DNA of 64,000 nt from Blattabacterium cuenoti (GTDB lineage Bacteria > Bacteroidota > Bacteroidia > Flavobacteriales > Blattabacteriaceae), in NCBI RefSeq assembly GCF_014251335.1, contig NZ_CP059186.1, positions 250,289 through 314,288 of the forward strand, in the 5' to 3' direction. Shown here one piece after another: positions 8,537 to 18,100 of the stretch. A model generated the notes under the pieces. It did not search any database, was not told the origin of the DNA, and saw nothing but the letters and a program-made list of their open reading frames with translations. A program made the translations under genes and the position numbers. Positions within the stretch are counted from its first letter, which is position 1. Each line of letters starts with the position of its first letter.

Positions 8537-9622
8537 TCAATTCATACTTCTATTCCTATAAAATAACAATGTAATTATGCCATAAATAACATTGGGGAGC
8601 CAAACGGCTAAATAAGAAGGAATATAATCCTTGTTAGAATATGTTTTTGTGATTTCTATAAAAAAAATATAAAAAAAAGCTAATATAATTCCTATAATCA
8701 TATTATAAGCTATTTCTCCTTTTTTTCTTTTTGTAGATATGGATAAACCTAAAAAAGTGAATATTAAAGTAGAAAAAGGGAGACTTGTTCTTTGATAATA
8801 TTCATTTAAATGCATATTCATATTTTTTTTGTTTCCTTCTGTATCAATGAATTTTTTCAATTCATGAATATTCATAGTTTCTGCTATATATTCCTCTGGT
8901 AAAAATTGTTCCGGTGTTATGGGAAATTTTTTTATCTTATAATTTCCTATATTTAAAGAATCATGATTTTTTTTGATTATAGTTTCTCTATAATCAAAAA
9001 AAATATATATTCTATGTTTTTTGGCCCAAAAAATGTTTTTAGATTTTAGAATGTATATTAGTTTTTTTCCATTAAACTTTTGATATACACATTTTTTTCC
9101 TATATTTTTTTTTCTTGAAAAATTTTGAATAAAAATATACTCATTTTTTGAAATTTGAGTACTTATCGTTTGATTTTTTTCATATTTATTTTTATATCTT
9201 GGGCTTAACAAATATTGATAATGAAATTGATTTTTTTTTTTGTTAGCTACAGGTAAAAAATAATAATTTATTATTAAAGCGACTCCTCCTATCATAATAG
9301 CTGAGATCAAGTAAGGAAGCGTTAATCTTCTAAAACTAATGCCACTTGATAGAATTGCTGTGATTTCTGAATTATGAGTTAATTTAGATGTGAAAAAAAT
9401 AACAGATAAAAAAACGGAAATAGGAGAAAAAGTATTCATTAACCATATGGACCAAAAAGGATAATAATAAATTAAAGCCTCTTTAATTGATCCTTGATTA
9501 TTTTCTAAACGATGCATCCGTTGAGAAATGTCTATAATGACAGATAGAAATTGTATAGAAACAGTAATAAATATGAAAGTACTAATGAAATTACGAATAA
9601 TATAACGATCAATAATTTTCAT
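8537..9622 (-). CDS. LptF/LptG (YjgP/YjgQ) family lipopolysaccharide transport permease
   Basis: The 361-residue protein is an inner-membrane subunit of the LPS transporter that pulls lipopolysaccharide out of the membrane. It shows the family layout: three N-terminal membrane spans, a large periplasmic jellyroll segment (about residues 110-260) and three C-terminal spans. I chose the ATG at 9620-9622 (MKIIDRYIIRNF, the conserved YjgP/YjgQ start) over an upstream ATG that would overlap tgt by 43 nt. It follows tgt by 5 nt, as it often does in Bacteroidota. Whether it is LptF or LptG cannot be told from sequence alone. Confidence 0.88.
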   Translation of the reverse strand: MKIIDRYIIRNFISTFIFITVSIQFLSVIIDISQRMHRLENNQGSIKEALIYYYPFWSIWLMNTFSPISVFLSVIFFTSKLTHNSEITAILSSGISFRRLTLPYLISAIMIGGVALIINYYFLPVANKKKNQFHYQYLLSPRYKNKYEKNQTISTQISKNEYIFIQNFSRKKNIGKKCVYQKFNGKKLIYILKSKNIFWAKKHRIYIFFDYRETIIKKNHDSLNIGNYKIKKFPITPEQFLPEEYIAETMNIHELKKFIDTEGNKKNMNMHLNEYYQRTSLPFSTLIFTFLGLSISTKRKKGEIAYNMIIGIILAFFYIFFIEITKTYSNKDYIPSYLAVWLPNVIYGIITLLFYRNRSMN

Positions 9623-9627
9623 ATTTT

Positions 9628-10752
9628 TTATAAACGTTCTTGTAACAAAGGAATCATATCTTTTTTCCAAGATAAAAATTCATTGCGCATGATATGAATT
9701 TTTGCTTCTTGAAGTAGATGAAAATAAAAAGAAAGATTATGTATAGAAGCGATTTCTTTTGCTAAATTATCTCTAGATAAAAAAAGATGTCTTACATATG
9801 ATTTACTATATAATTGATCTACATAAGAATTTCCGAATTCATCTAAACAGGAATAATCTTTCTCCCATTTTTTATTTTTTATATTCATGATTCCTTTCCA
9901 TGTAAATAACATTCCATGACGTCCATTTCTTGTAGGTATAACACAATCGAACATGTCTATTCCAAGAGAAATTCCTTCTATAAGATCTGCAGGATACCCA
10001 ACTCCCATTAAATACCTAGGTTTTTCTTTAGGTAAAATGTCTGTTAATAGATCAGTAATACTATGTGTTTGTTCTTTTTCTTCTCCTAAACTTAATCCAC
10101 CTATAGCATACCCTTCTGCTTCTAAGCAGGAAATCTCTTCTATTGAATATTTTCTTAGATCTGTATAAATACTTCCTTGTATAATAGGAAAAAAACTTTG
10201 TTTATAGTTATATATTTCTGGATTATTTTGTAAATAAGAATAACATTTTTTTAACCAACGATGTGTTCTTTTTACAGATTTTTTGGCTTCTGTATGACTG
10301 CATGGAAAAGGGGGACAATCATCAAAAGCCATAATAACGTCTCCCCCTATAAAACGTTGAACTTTCATAGATGTTTCAGGAGAAAAAAAATGAAAGGATC
10401 CATTTATAATAGATTTAAATACAACCCCGTTTTCAGTAATTTTATTTAATTTTTTCATAGAAAAAATTTGAAATCCTCCACTATCTGTTAATATAGATTC
10501 CTTCCAGTTTAAAAAGGAATGAATTCCTCCGGCTTGATATAATACTTCAATTCCGGGTTGAAAATATAAATGATAAGTGTTTCCAAGAATTATTTTATAC
10601 ATTTTATCAAGTTCATGTGTCGGAACTGATTTAACATAACCTTTTGAAGCTACTGGCATAAAAACAGGAGTTTCTATTTTCCCATGATCCGTTTCTATAA
10701 TTCCTATCCTTGCTTTGGAAAAGTTATCTATTTTAATTAAGTCAAATTTCAT
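9628..10752 (-). CDS. tgt: tRNA-guanine transglycosylase Tgt (queuosine), zinc-ligand cysteines missing
   Basis: The 374-residue enzyme swaps guanine for preQ1 at position 34 of tRNAs with GUN anticodons. The catalytic core is intact: DSGGFQIFSM, MAFDDCPPF with the active-site Asp, GGLSLGE and the second Asp in MFDCVIPTRNGRHG. The C-terminal zinc site is altered: where E. coli Tgt has a CxCxxC ligand cluster, this protein has G, S and D in the stretch DEFGNSYVDQLYSK; the IHN histidine remains. One target could be tRNA-His (GTG anticodon), which is in this window. Cognate queuosine synthesis genes are not seen here. Confidence 0.93.
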   Translation of the reverse strand: MKFDLIKIDNFSKARIGIIETDHGKIETPVFMPVASKGYVKSVPTHELDKMYKIILGNTYHLYFQPGIEVLYQAGGIHSFLNWKESILTDSGGFQIFSMKKLNKITENGVVFKSIINGSFHFFSPETSMKVQRFIGGDVIMAFDDCPPFPCSHTEAKKSVKRTHRWLKKCYSYLQNNPEIYNYKQSFFPIIQGSIYTDLRKYSIEEISCLEAEGYAIGGLSLGEEKEQTHSITDLLTDILPKEKPRYLMGVGYPADLIEGISLGIDMFDCVIPTRNGRHGMLFTWKGIMNIKNKKWEKDYSCLDEFGNSYVDQLYSKSYVRHLFLSRDNLAKEIASIHNLSFYFHLLQEAKIHIMRNEFLSWKKDMIPLLQERL

Positions 10753-10815
10753 TTGAAAAATTTTAACGATATATGCAACATATAGTTATAAAATATAATT
10801 TCGTTCTATATAAAA

Positions 10816-11712
10816 ATGAATTTACAATACCATCATAAACCAGTTCTTATAAAAGAAAGTATAGAAAATTTAATTACACATAAAAATGGTATTTATGTAG
10901 ATGCCACATTTGGTGGAGGGGGACATTCTAATGCCATTTTGAAAAAATTAGATAAAAAAGCAACTTTGATAGCTTTGGATCAGGATAAGGAATCTATAAA
11001 AAAAAATTTCATTAAAGATAAACGTTTTCATCTATTTCACAATAATTTTATTCACATACGCGATATTTTGAATAAAAATCGTATCTATAAAATATCAGGA
11101 ATATTAGCAGATTTAGGGATTTCATCTTTACAAATGGACAATATTACAAGAGGTTTTTCGAATCAATACAATTGTATTTTAGATATGAGAATGAACCAAG
11201 AATCCTTTTATTCTGCTCAAAATGTTCTAAATGAATGTTCAAAGCAAGAGTTATTTCATATATTTTATGAATATGGAGAATTTAAAAATGCAAAAAAAAT
11301 TGCAGAAAAAATATTAAAAGAACGTTTAAAAAAAAATATTACGACTACTTTGGATTTAGTTCATATTTTTTTTATAAAAGGATCTTTTAAAAAAAGAAAA
11401 AGATTTTTCGCTAGACTTTTTCAATCTATACGAATAGAAGTGAATAATGAAATAAATGTTTTAAAGAATTTTTTATTAGAATCTTCTAAAATTCTTTTAC
11501 CAGGAGGTAGAATCGCTATAATTTCATATCATTCTATAGAAGATAGAATCATTAAATTTTTTTTTAAAAAAGGAATCATAATAAATAAAATAAATTTTAA
11601 AACGATTCCATTCAAAATGATTCATAAAAAAGTAATTAAACCTAGTTTTCAAGAGATCATAAATAATCCACGATCTAGAAGCGCAAGATTAAGAATAGCA
11701 GAAAAAACTTAA
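10816..11712 (+). CDS. rsmH: 16S rRNA (cytosine1402-N4)-methyltransferase RsmH
   Basis: The 298-residue SAM-dependent methyltransferase modifies C1402 in the 30S decoding centre. It has the start HHKPVLIKESIENL, the SAM-binding DATFGGGGHS motif, DLGISSLQMD and the C-terminal RSRSARLRIAEK. It is the first gene of the dcw cluster here; the mraZ regulator gene that normally precedes it is absent. The gap before it (10753-10815) holds only an imperfect -7-like sequence. Confidence 0.97.
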   Translation: MNLQYHHKPVLIKESIENLITHKNGIYVDATFGGGGHSNAILKKLDKKATLIALDQDKESIKKNFIKDKRFHLFHNNFIHIRDILNKNRIYKISGILADLGISSLQMDNITRGFSNQYNCILDMRMNQESFYSAQNVLNECSKQELFHIFYEYGEFKNAKKIAEKILKERLKKNITTTLDLVHIFFIKGSFKKRKRFFARLFQSIRIEVNNEINVLKNFLLESSKILLPGGRIAIISYHSIEDRIIKFFFKKGIIINKINFKTIPFKMIHKKVIKPSFQEIINNPRSRSARLRIAEKT

Positions 11713-11729
11713 TAATGTCATAAATAAAA

Positions 11730-12068
11730 ATGAAAACAAATGTACGAGATATCCTGAAAGGAAAATTTTTAGTTAAAGAAGATGCTTATCGTAGTTGGAA
11801 TTTTATTGTTTTTATTACCATACTATCTTTAATTAGCATTACTAGTTCACATATGATGGATCGAAAAATTAGAGAAATAACTAAAATTAGTGAAGAAATC
11901 AAGGAATTAAAATCTGAATATGCAGATATTCATAGTCAATGTATGAAAATGCAATTAGCCTCTTTTATAAGAAAAAAATTAGTTAATGGATTAAAATATT
12001 TAGAATCTCCTCCATACGAATTAGTTATAAAAGATAAAAAAAAATATGGATCAGATACAATAAAATAA
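11730..12068 (+). CDS. FtsL-like division protein
   Basis: The 112-residue protein has one membrane span (about residues 25-43) followed by a heptad-like, charged coiled-coil stretch (MDRKIREITKISEEIKELKS), the layout of FtsL. Sequence is poorly conserved in this family, so the call rests on size, topology and position between rsmH and ftsI, exactly where Bacteroidota keep ftsL. FtsL bridges FtsQ and FtsI/FtsW at the septum. Gaps to its neighbours are 17 and 3 nt. Confidence 0.82.
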   Translation: MKTNVRDILKGKFLVKEDAYRSWNFIVFITILSLISITSSHMMDRKIREITKISEEIKELKSEYADIHSQCMKMQLASFIRKKLVNGLKYLESPPYELVIKDKKKYGSDTIK

Positions 12069-12071
12069 ATA

Positions 12072-14045
12072 ATGAAACAAAAAAGATATATTTTATTATA
12101 TAAATCTTACTTAATTGGTTTTTTATTCATATTTATTGCTGCACTAATTATTTTTAATTTATTCTATATTCAAAATTATTCAGAAGGATACAAAAAATAT
12201 TTTATAGAAAAAACGATTAGAACCAATTTAATTAAGGCTAAACGTGGAAATATTTATGCGTCAGACAGTAGTATTTTAGCAATGTCTGTGATAAGATATG
12301 ATATTCACATTGATTTTATGTCCATATCTGATAAATTATTTCAAGAAAATATTTATTCTTTATGTAACTCTTTAGAGTTTTTATTTAGAAAACCAAAATT
12401 TTTTTTCTATAAAAAATTTCAGTATGAAAAGAAAAAAGGAAATAGATATTTTTTATTAGCAAAAAATTTAGATTATCCACATTTTAAAATATTGCGAAAT
12501 TTTCCCATTTTCAATAAGGGACAAATACGAGGCGGTTTTATTGTAGAAAAAAAAATATGCAGAATTCACACATTGGAAAATATTGGAAAAAGAACATTAG
12601 GATATGATGATCATAGAGGAAAAGCAGGATTGGAAGGAGCTTTTAGCAAATATTTAAAAGGAAAGAATGGAAAAAGATTAGAACAACGTATTAGTTTTAA
12701 AATATGGAAACCATTGAAATCAGAAAACGATATTCGTCCAGAAAATGGGAAAGATGTTTATTCTACTATAGATATATATTTACAAGATATAGCCTATCAT
12801 GCTTTACTCCAAGAATTGTCTATTTCTCAAGCAGATCATGGGTGTGTGGTTTTGATGGATGTAAAAAGTGGAGAAATTCCTGCTATGATCAATCTGGAAA
12901 AAACAAAGAAACATACTTACGAAGATTTAAGAAATTTTGCCGTATGGGAAGGAAGTGAACCTGGGTCTACTTTTAAAACAATGGCCATTCTGGCCGCTTT
13001 AGAAGATAAAAAAATAGATATGGATATGATTGTCAATACCAAAGGCGGAGTCATGAAATTAAGAGGAAAAAAAATACGCGATAGTCATTATAATGGATAT
13101 GTTAAAATGAATCCAAAGCAAATTTTAGAATTATCTTCAAATGTGGGAATCGCGAAAATTATTTATGATAATTATAAAAAAAATCCGGAAAAATTCATAG
13201 AACACTTACGAAAATGGAAATTGGATAGAAAAATAGGAATTGACATTCCGGGGGAAAGCCTCCCTTTCATTCCAAAACCTGGAAAAAAAAATTGGAGTAG
13301 CATTACTTTACCATGGATGACTTTTGGATATAATATAAAACTAACTCCTTTACAAATACTTACTTTTTACAATGCTATTGCAAACCAGGGAAAAATGATT
13401 AAACCTTTATTTATTAGAGAAATAAAACATCATGGAAAAAGCATAAAGAAATATACAAAACCGATTGTAATGAACCCTTCTATAGCTGAAAAATCATCTT
13501 TGATTAAAATTCAAAATATGTTAGAAGGAGTCGTAAAAAATGGAACCGCTAAGAAATATTATAATCCAGAATATCCTTATGCGGGAAAAACGGGAACAAC
13601 ACAGTTAAATTATTGGATGAAAGGAAAACCTTTATCTTATAATAGTTCTTTTGTAGGGTATTTCCCTTCTAAAAATCCAAAATATTCTTGTATTGTCGTT
13701 ATTTCAAAACCAGAAAAAGGATACTACGGTATTGAGGTCGCCGTTCCTGTATTTGACAAAATAGCTAAATCTATTTATCCTAGAATAGGAAAAAAAATAC
13801 TTTTTAAAAAAAAAGAAAATCAAGAAGATTTACTATATAAAATTATAGAATCAAAAAATTTTTTTATTGATCAATCTATAATGCCGAATATTGTATCTGT
13901 TCCTGGAAAAGAAATCATCCCTATATTAGAAAATAAGGGTTTTCATATACAATATGAAGGAATAGGAAAAGTGGTGACTCAATCTGTTCAACCAGGAAAA
14001 AAATTGAAAAAAAATCAAATTATATTTTTGAAATTAGAAGAATGA
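12072..14045 (+). CDS. ftsI: Septal penicillin-binding protein FtsI (PBP2/3) with PASTA domain
   Basis: The 657-residue transpeptidase cross-links septal peptidoglycan. An N-terminal anchor (about residues 10-30) is followed by the PBP dimerisation domain and the transpeptidase domain with SxxK (GSTFK), SxN (SSN) and KTG (GKTGTT). A single PASTA domain fills the last 55 or so residues, as is usual in Bacteroidota. All catalytic motifs are intact. Its end overlaps murE by 4 nt (ATGA), suggesting translational coupling. Confidence 0.95.
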   Translation: MKQKRYILLYKSYLIGFLFIFIAALIIFNLFYIQNYSEGYKKYFIEKTIRTNLIKAKRGNIYASDSSILAMSVIRYDIHIDFMSISDKLFQENIYSLCNSLEFLFRKPKFFFYKKFQYEKKKGNRYFLLAKNLDYPHFKILRNFPIFNKGQIRGGFIVEKKICRIHTLENIGKRTLGYDDHRGKAGLEGAFSKYLKGKNGKRLEQRISFKIWKPLKSENDIRPENGKDVYSTIDIYLQDIAYHALLQELSISQADHGCVVLMDVKSGEIPAMINLEKTKKHTYEDLRNFAVWEGSEPGSTFKTMAILAALEDKKIDMDMIVNTKGGVMKLRGKKIRDSHYNGYVKMNPKQILELSSNVGIAKIIYDNYKKNPEKFIEHLRKWKLDRKIGIDIPGESLPFIPKPGKKNWSSITLPWMTFGYNIKLTPLQILTFYNAIANQGKMIKPLFIREIKHHGKSIKKYTKPIVMNPSIAEKSSLIKIQNMLEGVVKNGTAKKYYNPEYPYAGKTGTTQLNYWMKGKPLSYNSSFVGYFPSKNPKYSCIVVISKPEKGYYGIEVAVPVFDKIAKSIYPRIGKKILFKKKENQEDLLYKIIESKNFFIDQSIMPNIVSVPGKEIIPILENKGFHIQYEGIGKVVTQSVQPGKKLKKNQIIFLKLEE

Positions 14046-15517
14046 AAAAACTATTAAAAGATGTTTTGAAAAAAGTACATGTATTAAAAATGATAGGAAA
14101 AAATACTTCTAAATTTATAGAAGGAATTACTATGGATTCAAGAATAGTACAACCCAATATGATTTTTTTAGCTATAAAAGGGAAAATAACAGATGGACAC
14201 CAATTTATTATGAATGCGATCCAAAAAGGTGCTAATACTATAATTTGTGAAAGTAGTTTCTTACCCATTCATATTCATAAATATATCACCTATGTACTGG
14301 TTCCAAATTCTATAGAAGCTTTAGGTATTATCTCCTCTAATTTTTATGATAATCCTACAAAAAAAATAAAATTAATAGGAGTTACCGGAACAAATGGAAA
14401 AACTTCAGTAGCTACGATCCTTCATCAGTTATTTTCTAAAATGGGAGAAAAAAATATTCTTATTTCTACTATGGGTATAAAAATATTATCTATAAAATAT
14501 TCTACTACACATACAACTCCAAATATTATTGATATTAATAAATATTTAAATATTTCAATAAAAAAAGGATGCAAATACGCTTTTATGGAAGTAAGTTCAC
14601 ATGGAATCCATCAAAAAAGAATTGCAGGATTATTATTTAGAGGAGGTGTTTTTACTAATATAACACATGATCACTTAGATTATCATAGATCTTTTGATTG
14701 TTATTTATCTATTAAAAGGCTTTTTTTTGAAAATTTATCTGAAAAAGCTTTTGCATTAATTAATTCCGATGATGAAAATTCGCATAATATAATAAAAAAA
14801 ACTTTAGCTAAAACCTATTTTTATGGAATAAAAAAAAATGCCAATTTTAAAATAAAAATTTTGAAAGAAAACATTGAGGGGAATCAATTACTGATTGATG
14901 GCCATAAAATTTTTACCCATTTGATAGGAAGATTTAATATTTATAATCTATTAGCTAGTTACGCAACAGCTGTTTTATTAGGTAAAAAAAAATATGATAT
15001 TTTGAAAAATATAAAATATGTTAAACCCATCAAAGGCCGTTTTGAGCAATTTATATCCAATTCTGGGATTCATGTTATTGTAGATTATGCACACAATCCA
15101 GATGGATTAAAATCTATTTTTAATACTCTTAAAATAATAAAAAAAACTTATGAAAAGTTAATTTGTATTATAGGTTGTGGAGGGGATAGAGATATAAAAA
15201 AACGTCCTTTAATGGGAAAAATTGTTTATGAAACATGTGATATATCTATTTTTACATCCGATAATCCTAGATATGAAAATATGAATAAAATATTCAATGA
15301 TATGAAAAATTTTAAATCATATCTAAAAAAAAAATCTATTTTAACCTTTGTGAAACGAAAAGAAGCTATTCAAGCCGCAATTCAAATTGCTAAAAAAAAA
15401 GATATTATTCTGATAGCTGGAAAAGGACATGAAACTTTTCAAGAAATCAAAGGAATACGTTATTCTTTTAATGATATGAAAATAGCTAAAGATTTGTTAA
15501 AAACTTACGATAAGTAA
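14042..15517 (+). CDS. murE: UDP-MurNAc-tripeptide synthetase MurE (meso-DAP type)
   Basis: The 491-residue ligase adds the third amino acid to UDP-MurNAc-L-Ala-D-Glu using ATP. The P-loop reads GVTGTNGKTS, the acceptor-binding segment HTTPN is present, and the C-terminal domain carries SDNPR. The DNPR motif marks enzymes that add meso-diaminopimelate rather than lysine, consistent with dapF in this window. The length is normal and the frame intact. Confidence 0.96.
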   Translation: MKKLLKDVLKKVHVLKMIGKNTSKFIEGITMDSRIVQPNMIFLAIKGKITDGHQFIMNAIQKGANTIICESSFLPIHIHKYITYVLVPNSIEALGIISSNFYDNPTKKIKLIGVTGTNGKTSVATILHQLFSKMGEKNILISTMGIKILSIKYSTTHTTPNIIDINKYLNISIKKGCKYAFMEVSSHGIHQKRIAGLLFRGGVFTNITHDHLDYHRSFDCYLSIKRLFFENLSEKAFALINSDDENSHNIIKKTLAKTYFYGIKKNANFKIKILKENIEGNQLLIDGHKIFTHLIGRFNIYNLLASYATAVLLGKKKYDILKNIKYVKPIKGRFEQFISNSGIHVIVDYAHNPDGLKSIFNTLKIIKKTYEKLICIIGCGGDRDIKKRPLMGKIVYETCDISIFTSDNPRYENMNKIFNDMKNFKSYLKKKSILTFVKRKEAIQAAIQIAKKKDIILIAGKGHETFQEIKGIRYSFNDMKIAKDLLKTYDK

Positions 15518-15518
15518 G

Positions 15519-16730
15519 ATGATAAATTTTTTTAAATTAAAATATTTAATTTATATCTCTTTTTTCATTAATATAAATTCTGTTTTTTACAGAGCTATTA
15601 TCGCTTTTTTTTTATCGTTTTGTATAGCTTTTATTTTATATCAAAAAATTATATGTTGGAATCGAAAAAATCGTATTATAGGAGAAAAGATACGAGATCT
15701 TGGCCTGTTTGGTCAAAAAGAAAAAGAAGGAATCCCTACCATGGGTGGTCTTGTTATTATATTTTCTACGTTAATTCCTACAATATTACTTTCTACATTA
15801 AACAATGTATATGTATTCATGTTGATAATGACTACATTGTATATGGGTTGTATTGGATTGATAGATGATTATATTAAAATAAAACATAATAAAAAAGGAC
15901 TTAGTATAATGGGAAAAATATTCAGCCAAATTTTATTAGGAATCTTTATTGGAATTACTATGTATTTTAACACAAGCATTTCGATTCAAGAACAAAAAAT
16001 AGCATCAAAAGATTCACAGTTTTTGAAAGAAAAAGAATATGGATTCAAAACCACTATTCCCATTTTCTCTTCCATATATCATAATAATGAATTTAACTAT
16101 GCCTATTTTTTGAGTTGGTATAATCAGAAATGGAAAAAATATGCATGGATTATTTTCATTCCTGTTGTGATTGTTATTATTACATTTTTATCCAATGGAG
16201 CTAATTTAACTGATGGAATAGACGGATTAACAGCTGGAATTTCTTCTATCATTTTTGTAACCTTATCTTTGTTATCTATAATTTCCAGTAATAAAATATA
16301 TTCCTCCTATTTTCATTTTATATATATTCCTCATCTAAAAGAGATTATCATATTCTCTTTTTCTTTTTTAGGATCTTTAATCAGTTTTCTTTGGTATAAC
16401 ACTTATCCAGCTCAAATTTTCATGGGAGATACTGGAAGTTTAACTATAGGAGGAGTTATCGCTACATTAGCTATTATTAATAGAAAAGAATTAATATTGC
16501 CTATTTTGTGTGGAATTTTTTTTATCGAAAATATTTCTGTGATGATGCAAATATTATATTTTAGATATTCTAAAAAAAAATATGGTATAGGAAAAAGAAT
16601 TTTTCTCATGGCTCCTTTACATCATCATTTTCAAAAACTAGGATATCATGAAAATAAAATTTTTAATCGTTTTATTATTATACAAATGATGCTTTCTATG
16701 TTAGTATTTATTTTATTAATTCATAAATAA
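15519..16730 (+). CDS. mraY: Phospho-N-acetylmuramoyl-pentapeptide transferase MraY
   Basis: The 403-residue multi-span membrane enzyme joins UDP-MurNAc-pentapeptide to undecaprenyl phosphate to make lipid I. Three family motifs are clear: GLIDDYIKI (catalytic aspartates), NLTDGIDGLTAG and the C-terminal APLHHHFQKLG. It is longer than the approximately 360 residues of E. coli MraY because of an extra loop between about residues 155 and 205, as usual in Bacteroidota. It follows murE by 1 nt. Confidence 0.96.
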   Translation: MINFFKLKYLIYISFFININSVFYRAIIAFFLSFCIAFILYQKIICWNRKNRIIGEKIRDLGLFGQKEKEGIPTMGGLVIIFSTLIPTILLSTLNNVYVFMLIMTTLYMGCIGLIDDYIKIKHNKKGLSIMGKIFSQILLGIFIGITMYFNTSISIQEQKIASKDSQFLKEKEYGFKTTIPIFSSIYHNNEFNYAYFLSWYNQKWKKYAWIIFIPVVIVIITFLSNGANLTDGIDGLTAGISSIIFVTLSLLSIISSNKIYSSYFHFIYIPHLKEIIIFSFSFLGSLISFLWYNTYPAQIFMGDTGSLTIGGVIATLAIINRKELILPILCGIFFIENISVMMQILYFRYSKKKYGIGKRIFLMAPLHHHFQKLGYHENKIFNRFIIIQMMLSMLVFILLIHK

Positions 16731-16739
16731 AAATAAACA

Positions 16740-18100
16740 ATGAAAAAAAAATTCATAGTTGTATTGGGAGGAGGAGAAAGTGGAGTCGGGGCCGCTTTAT
16801 TAGCTAAGAAAAATGGATTAGAAATATTTTTATCGGATTCTGGAATGATTCTAAATAAATACAAAAAAATTTTAATAGAAAATAAAATTCATTTTGAAGA
16901 AAAAGGACATACAGAGAATATAATCATTCAAAATGCTATTAAAGTGATAAAAAGTCCTGGAATTTATAAAAATAATCCTTTTATCAAAAAAATAAATTTT
17001 TTAGGTATACCTATACAATCCGAATTAGAATTCGGAAAAAGTTATATTGAAAATTCTTATTTTATTGGAATTACAGGAAGTAATGGAAAAACAACAACCT
17101 GTTCCATTATTTATAAAATACTTAAAAAAAAAGGAATGAATGTAGGAATAGCAGGAAATATTGGACATAGTTTTTCTAAAGAAGTCATAAAAAAAAAGAT
17201 GTTTATATATTGGAAATGAGTAGTTTTCAGTTAGATGATTGTTTGAACTTTCGTTCAAATATTGCTGTATTATTAAATATAACAAGAGATCATTTAAATA
17301 TATATGATAATATTGATAATTACATTGATTCCAAATTTAGAATAGCAACATTTCAAAAAAAAGAAGATATTTTCATCTATAATTATGATGATCCTATTAT
17401 AAGAGAGGGATTGAAAAAATATCCCATTGCATCTCACTGTATTCCTTTTTCTATAAAAAAAGAATTACATATAGGCGCTTATATAAAAAATAACAAAATA
17501 TTTATTCGGAATCGAAAAAATAAAGAAATATATTTTATAAATGTAAAAGATATTCCTTTAATAGGAGATCATAATCTCTATAATATTATGGTTTCATTAA
17601 TTATATCTGAAATATTAAACGTAAAAAAAGAATCAGTAATTTCCATACTATTAAAATTGAAATCGATAGAGCATCGGATGGAAAAAATTATAAATATAAA
17701 TGGAGTACAATTCATTAATGATTCTAAAGCTACTAATGTAAATGCAGTTTTTTATGCATTAAAAAGTATAAATGCACCGATTATATGGATAGCAGGAGGG
17801 GAAGATAAAGGGAATAATTATATAGAATTAATTCCTTTAGTTAAAAAAAAAGTGAAAGCTATAATTTTTTTAGGAAAAAACAATGAAAAAATTATAAACT
17901 TTTTTCAAAATATCATTGATATTATTTTGGAAACGAAAAGTATTAAAAAAGCTGTTTATATGGCATATATATTATCTTCTCATGGAGATAACGTTGTATT
18001 CTCTCCTGCTTGTTCTAGCTTTGATCTTTTTAAAGATTATAAGGAAAGAGGAAATAAATTTAAACAAGAAGTAAGGAAACTGATTTATGAAAATTTATAA
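16740..18100 (+). pseudogene. murD: UDP-MurNAc-L-alanine:D-glutamate ligase MurD, frameshifted at a poly(A) run
   Basis: MurD adds D-glutamate to UDP-MurNAc-L-alanine. The gene is split: frame 1 (16740-17219) carries the N-terminal domain and the P-loop GITGSNGKTTT, then runs out after the A9 tract at 17189-17197; the rest (EMSSFQLDD, NDSKATN, WIAGGEDKGNN) continues in another frame to 18100. Adding one A restores a 453-residue MurD with every motif intact and a normal length. Nothing else is degraded, which argues for recent mutation, rescue by slippage, or a sequencing miscall, not a dead gene. It sits mid-operon and overlaps ftsW by 14 nt. Confidence 0.9.
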
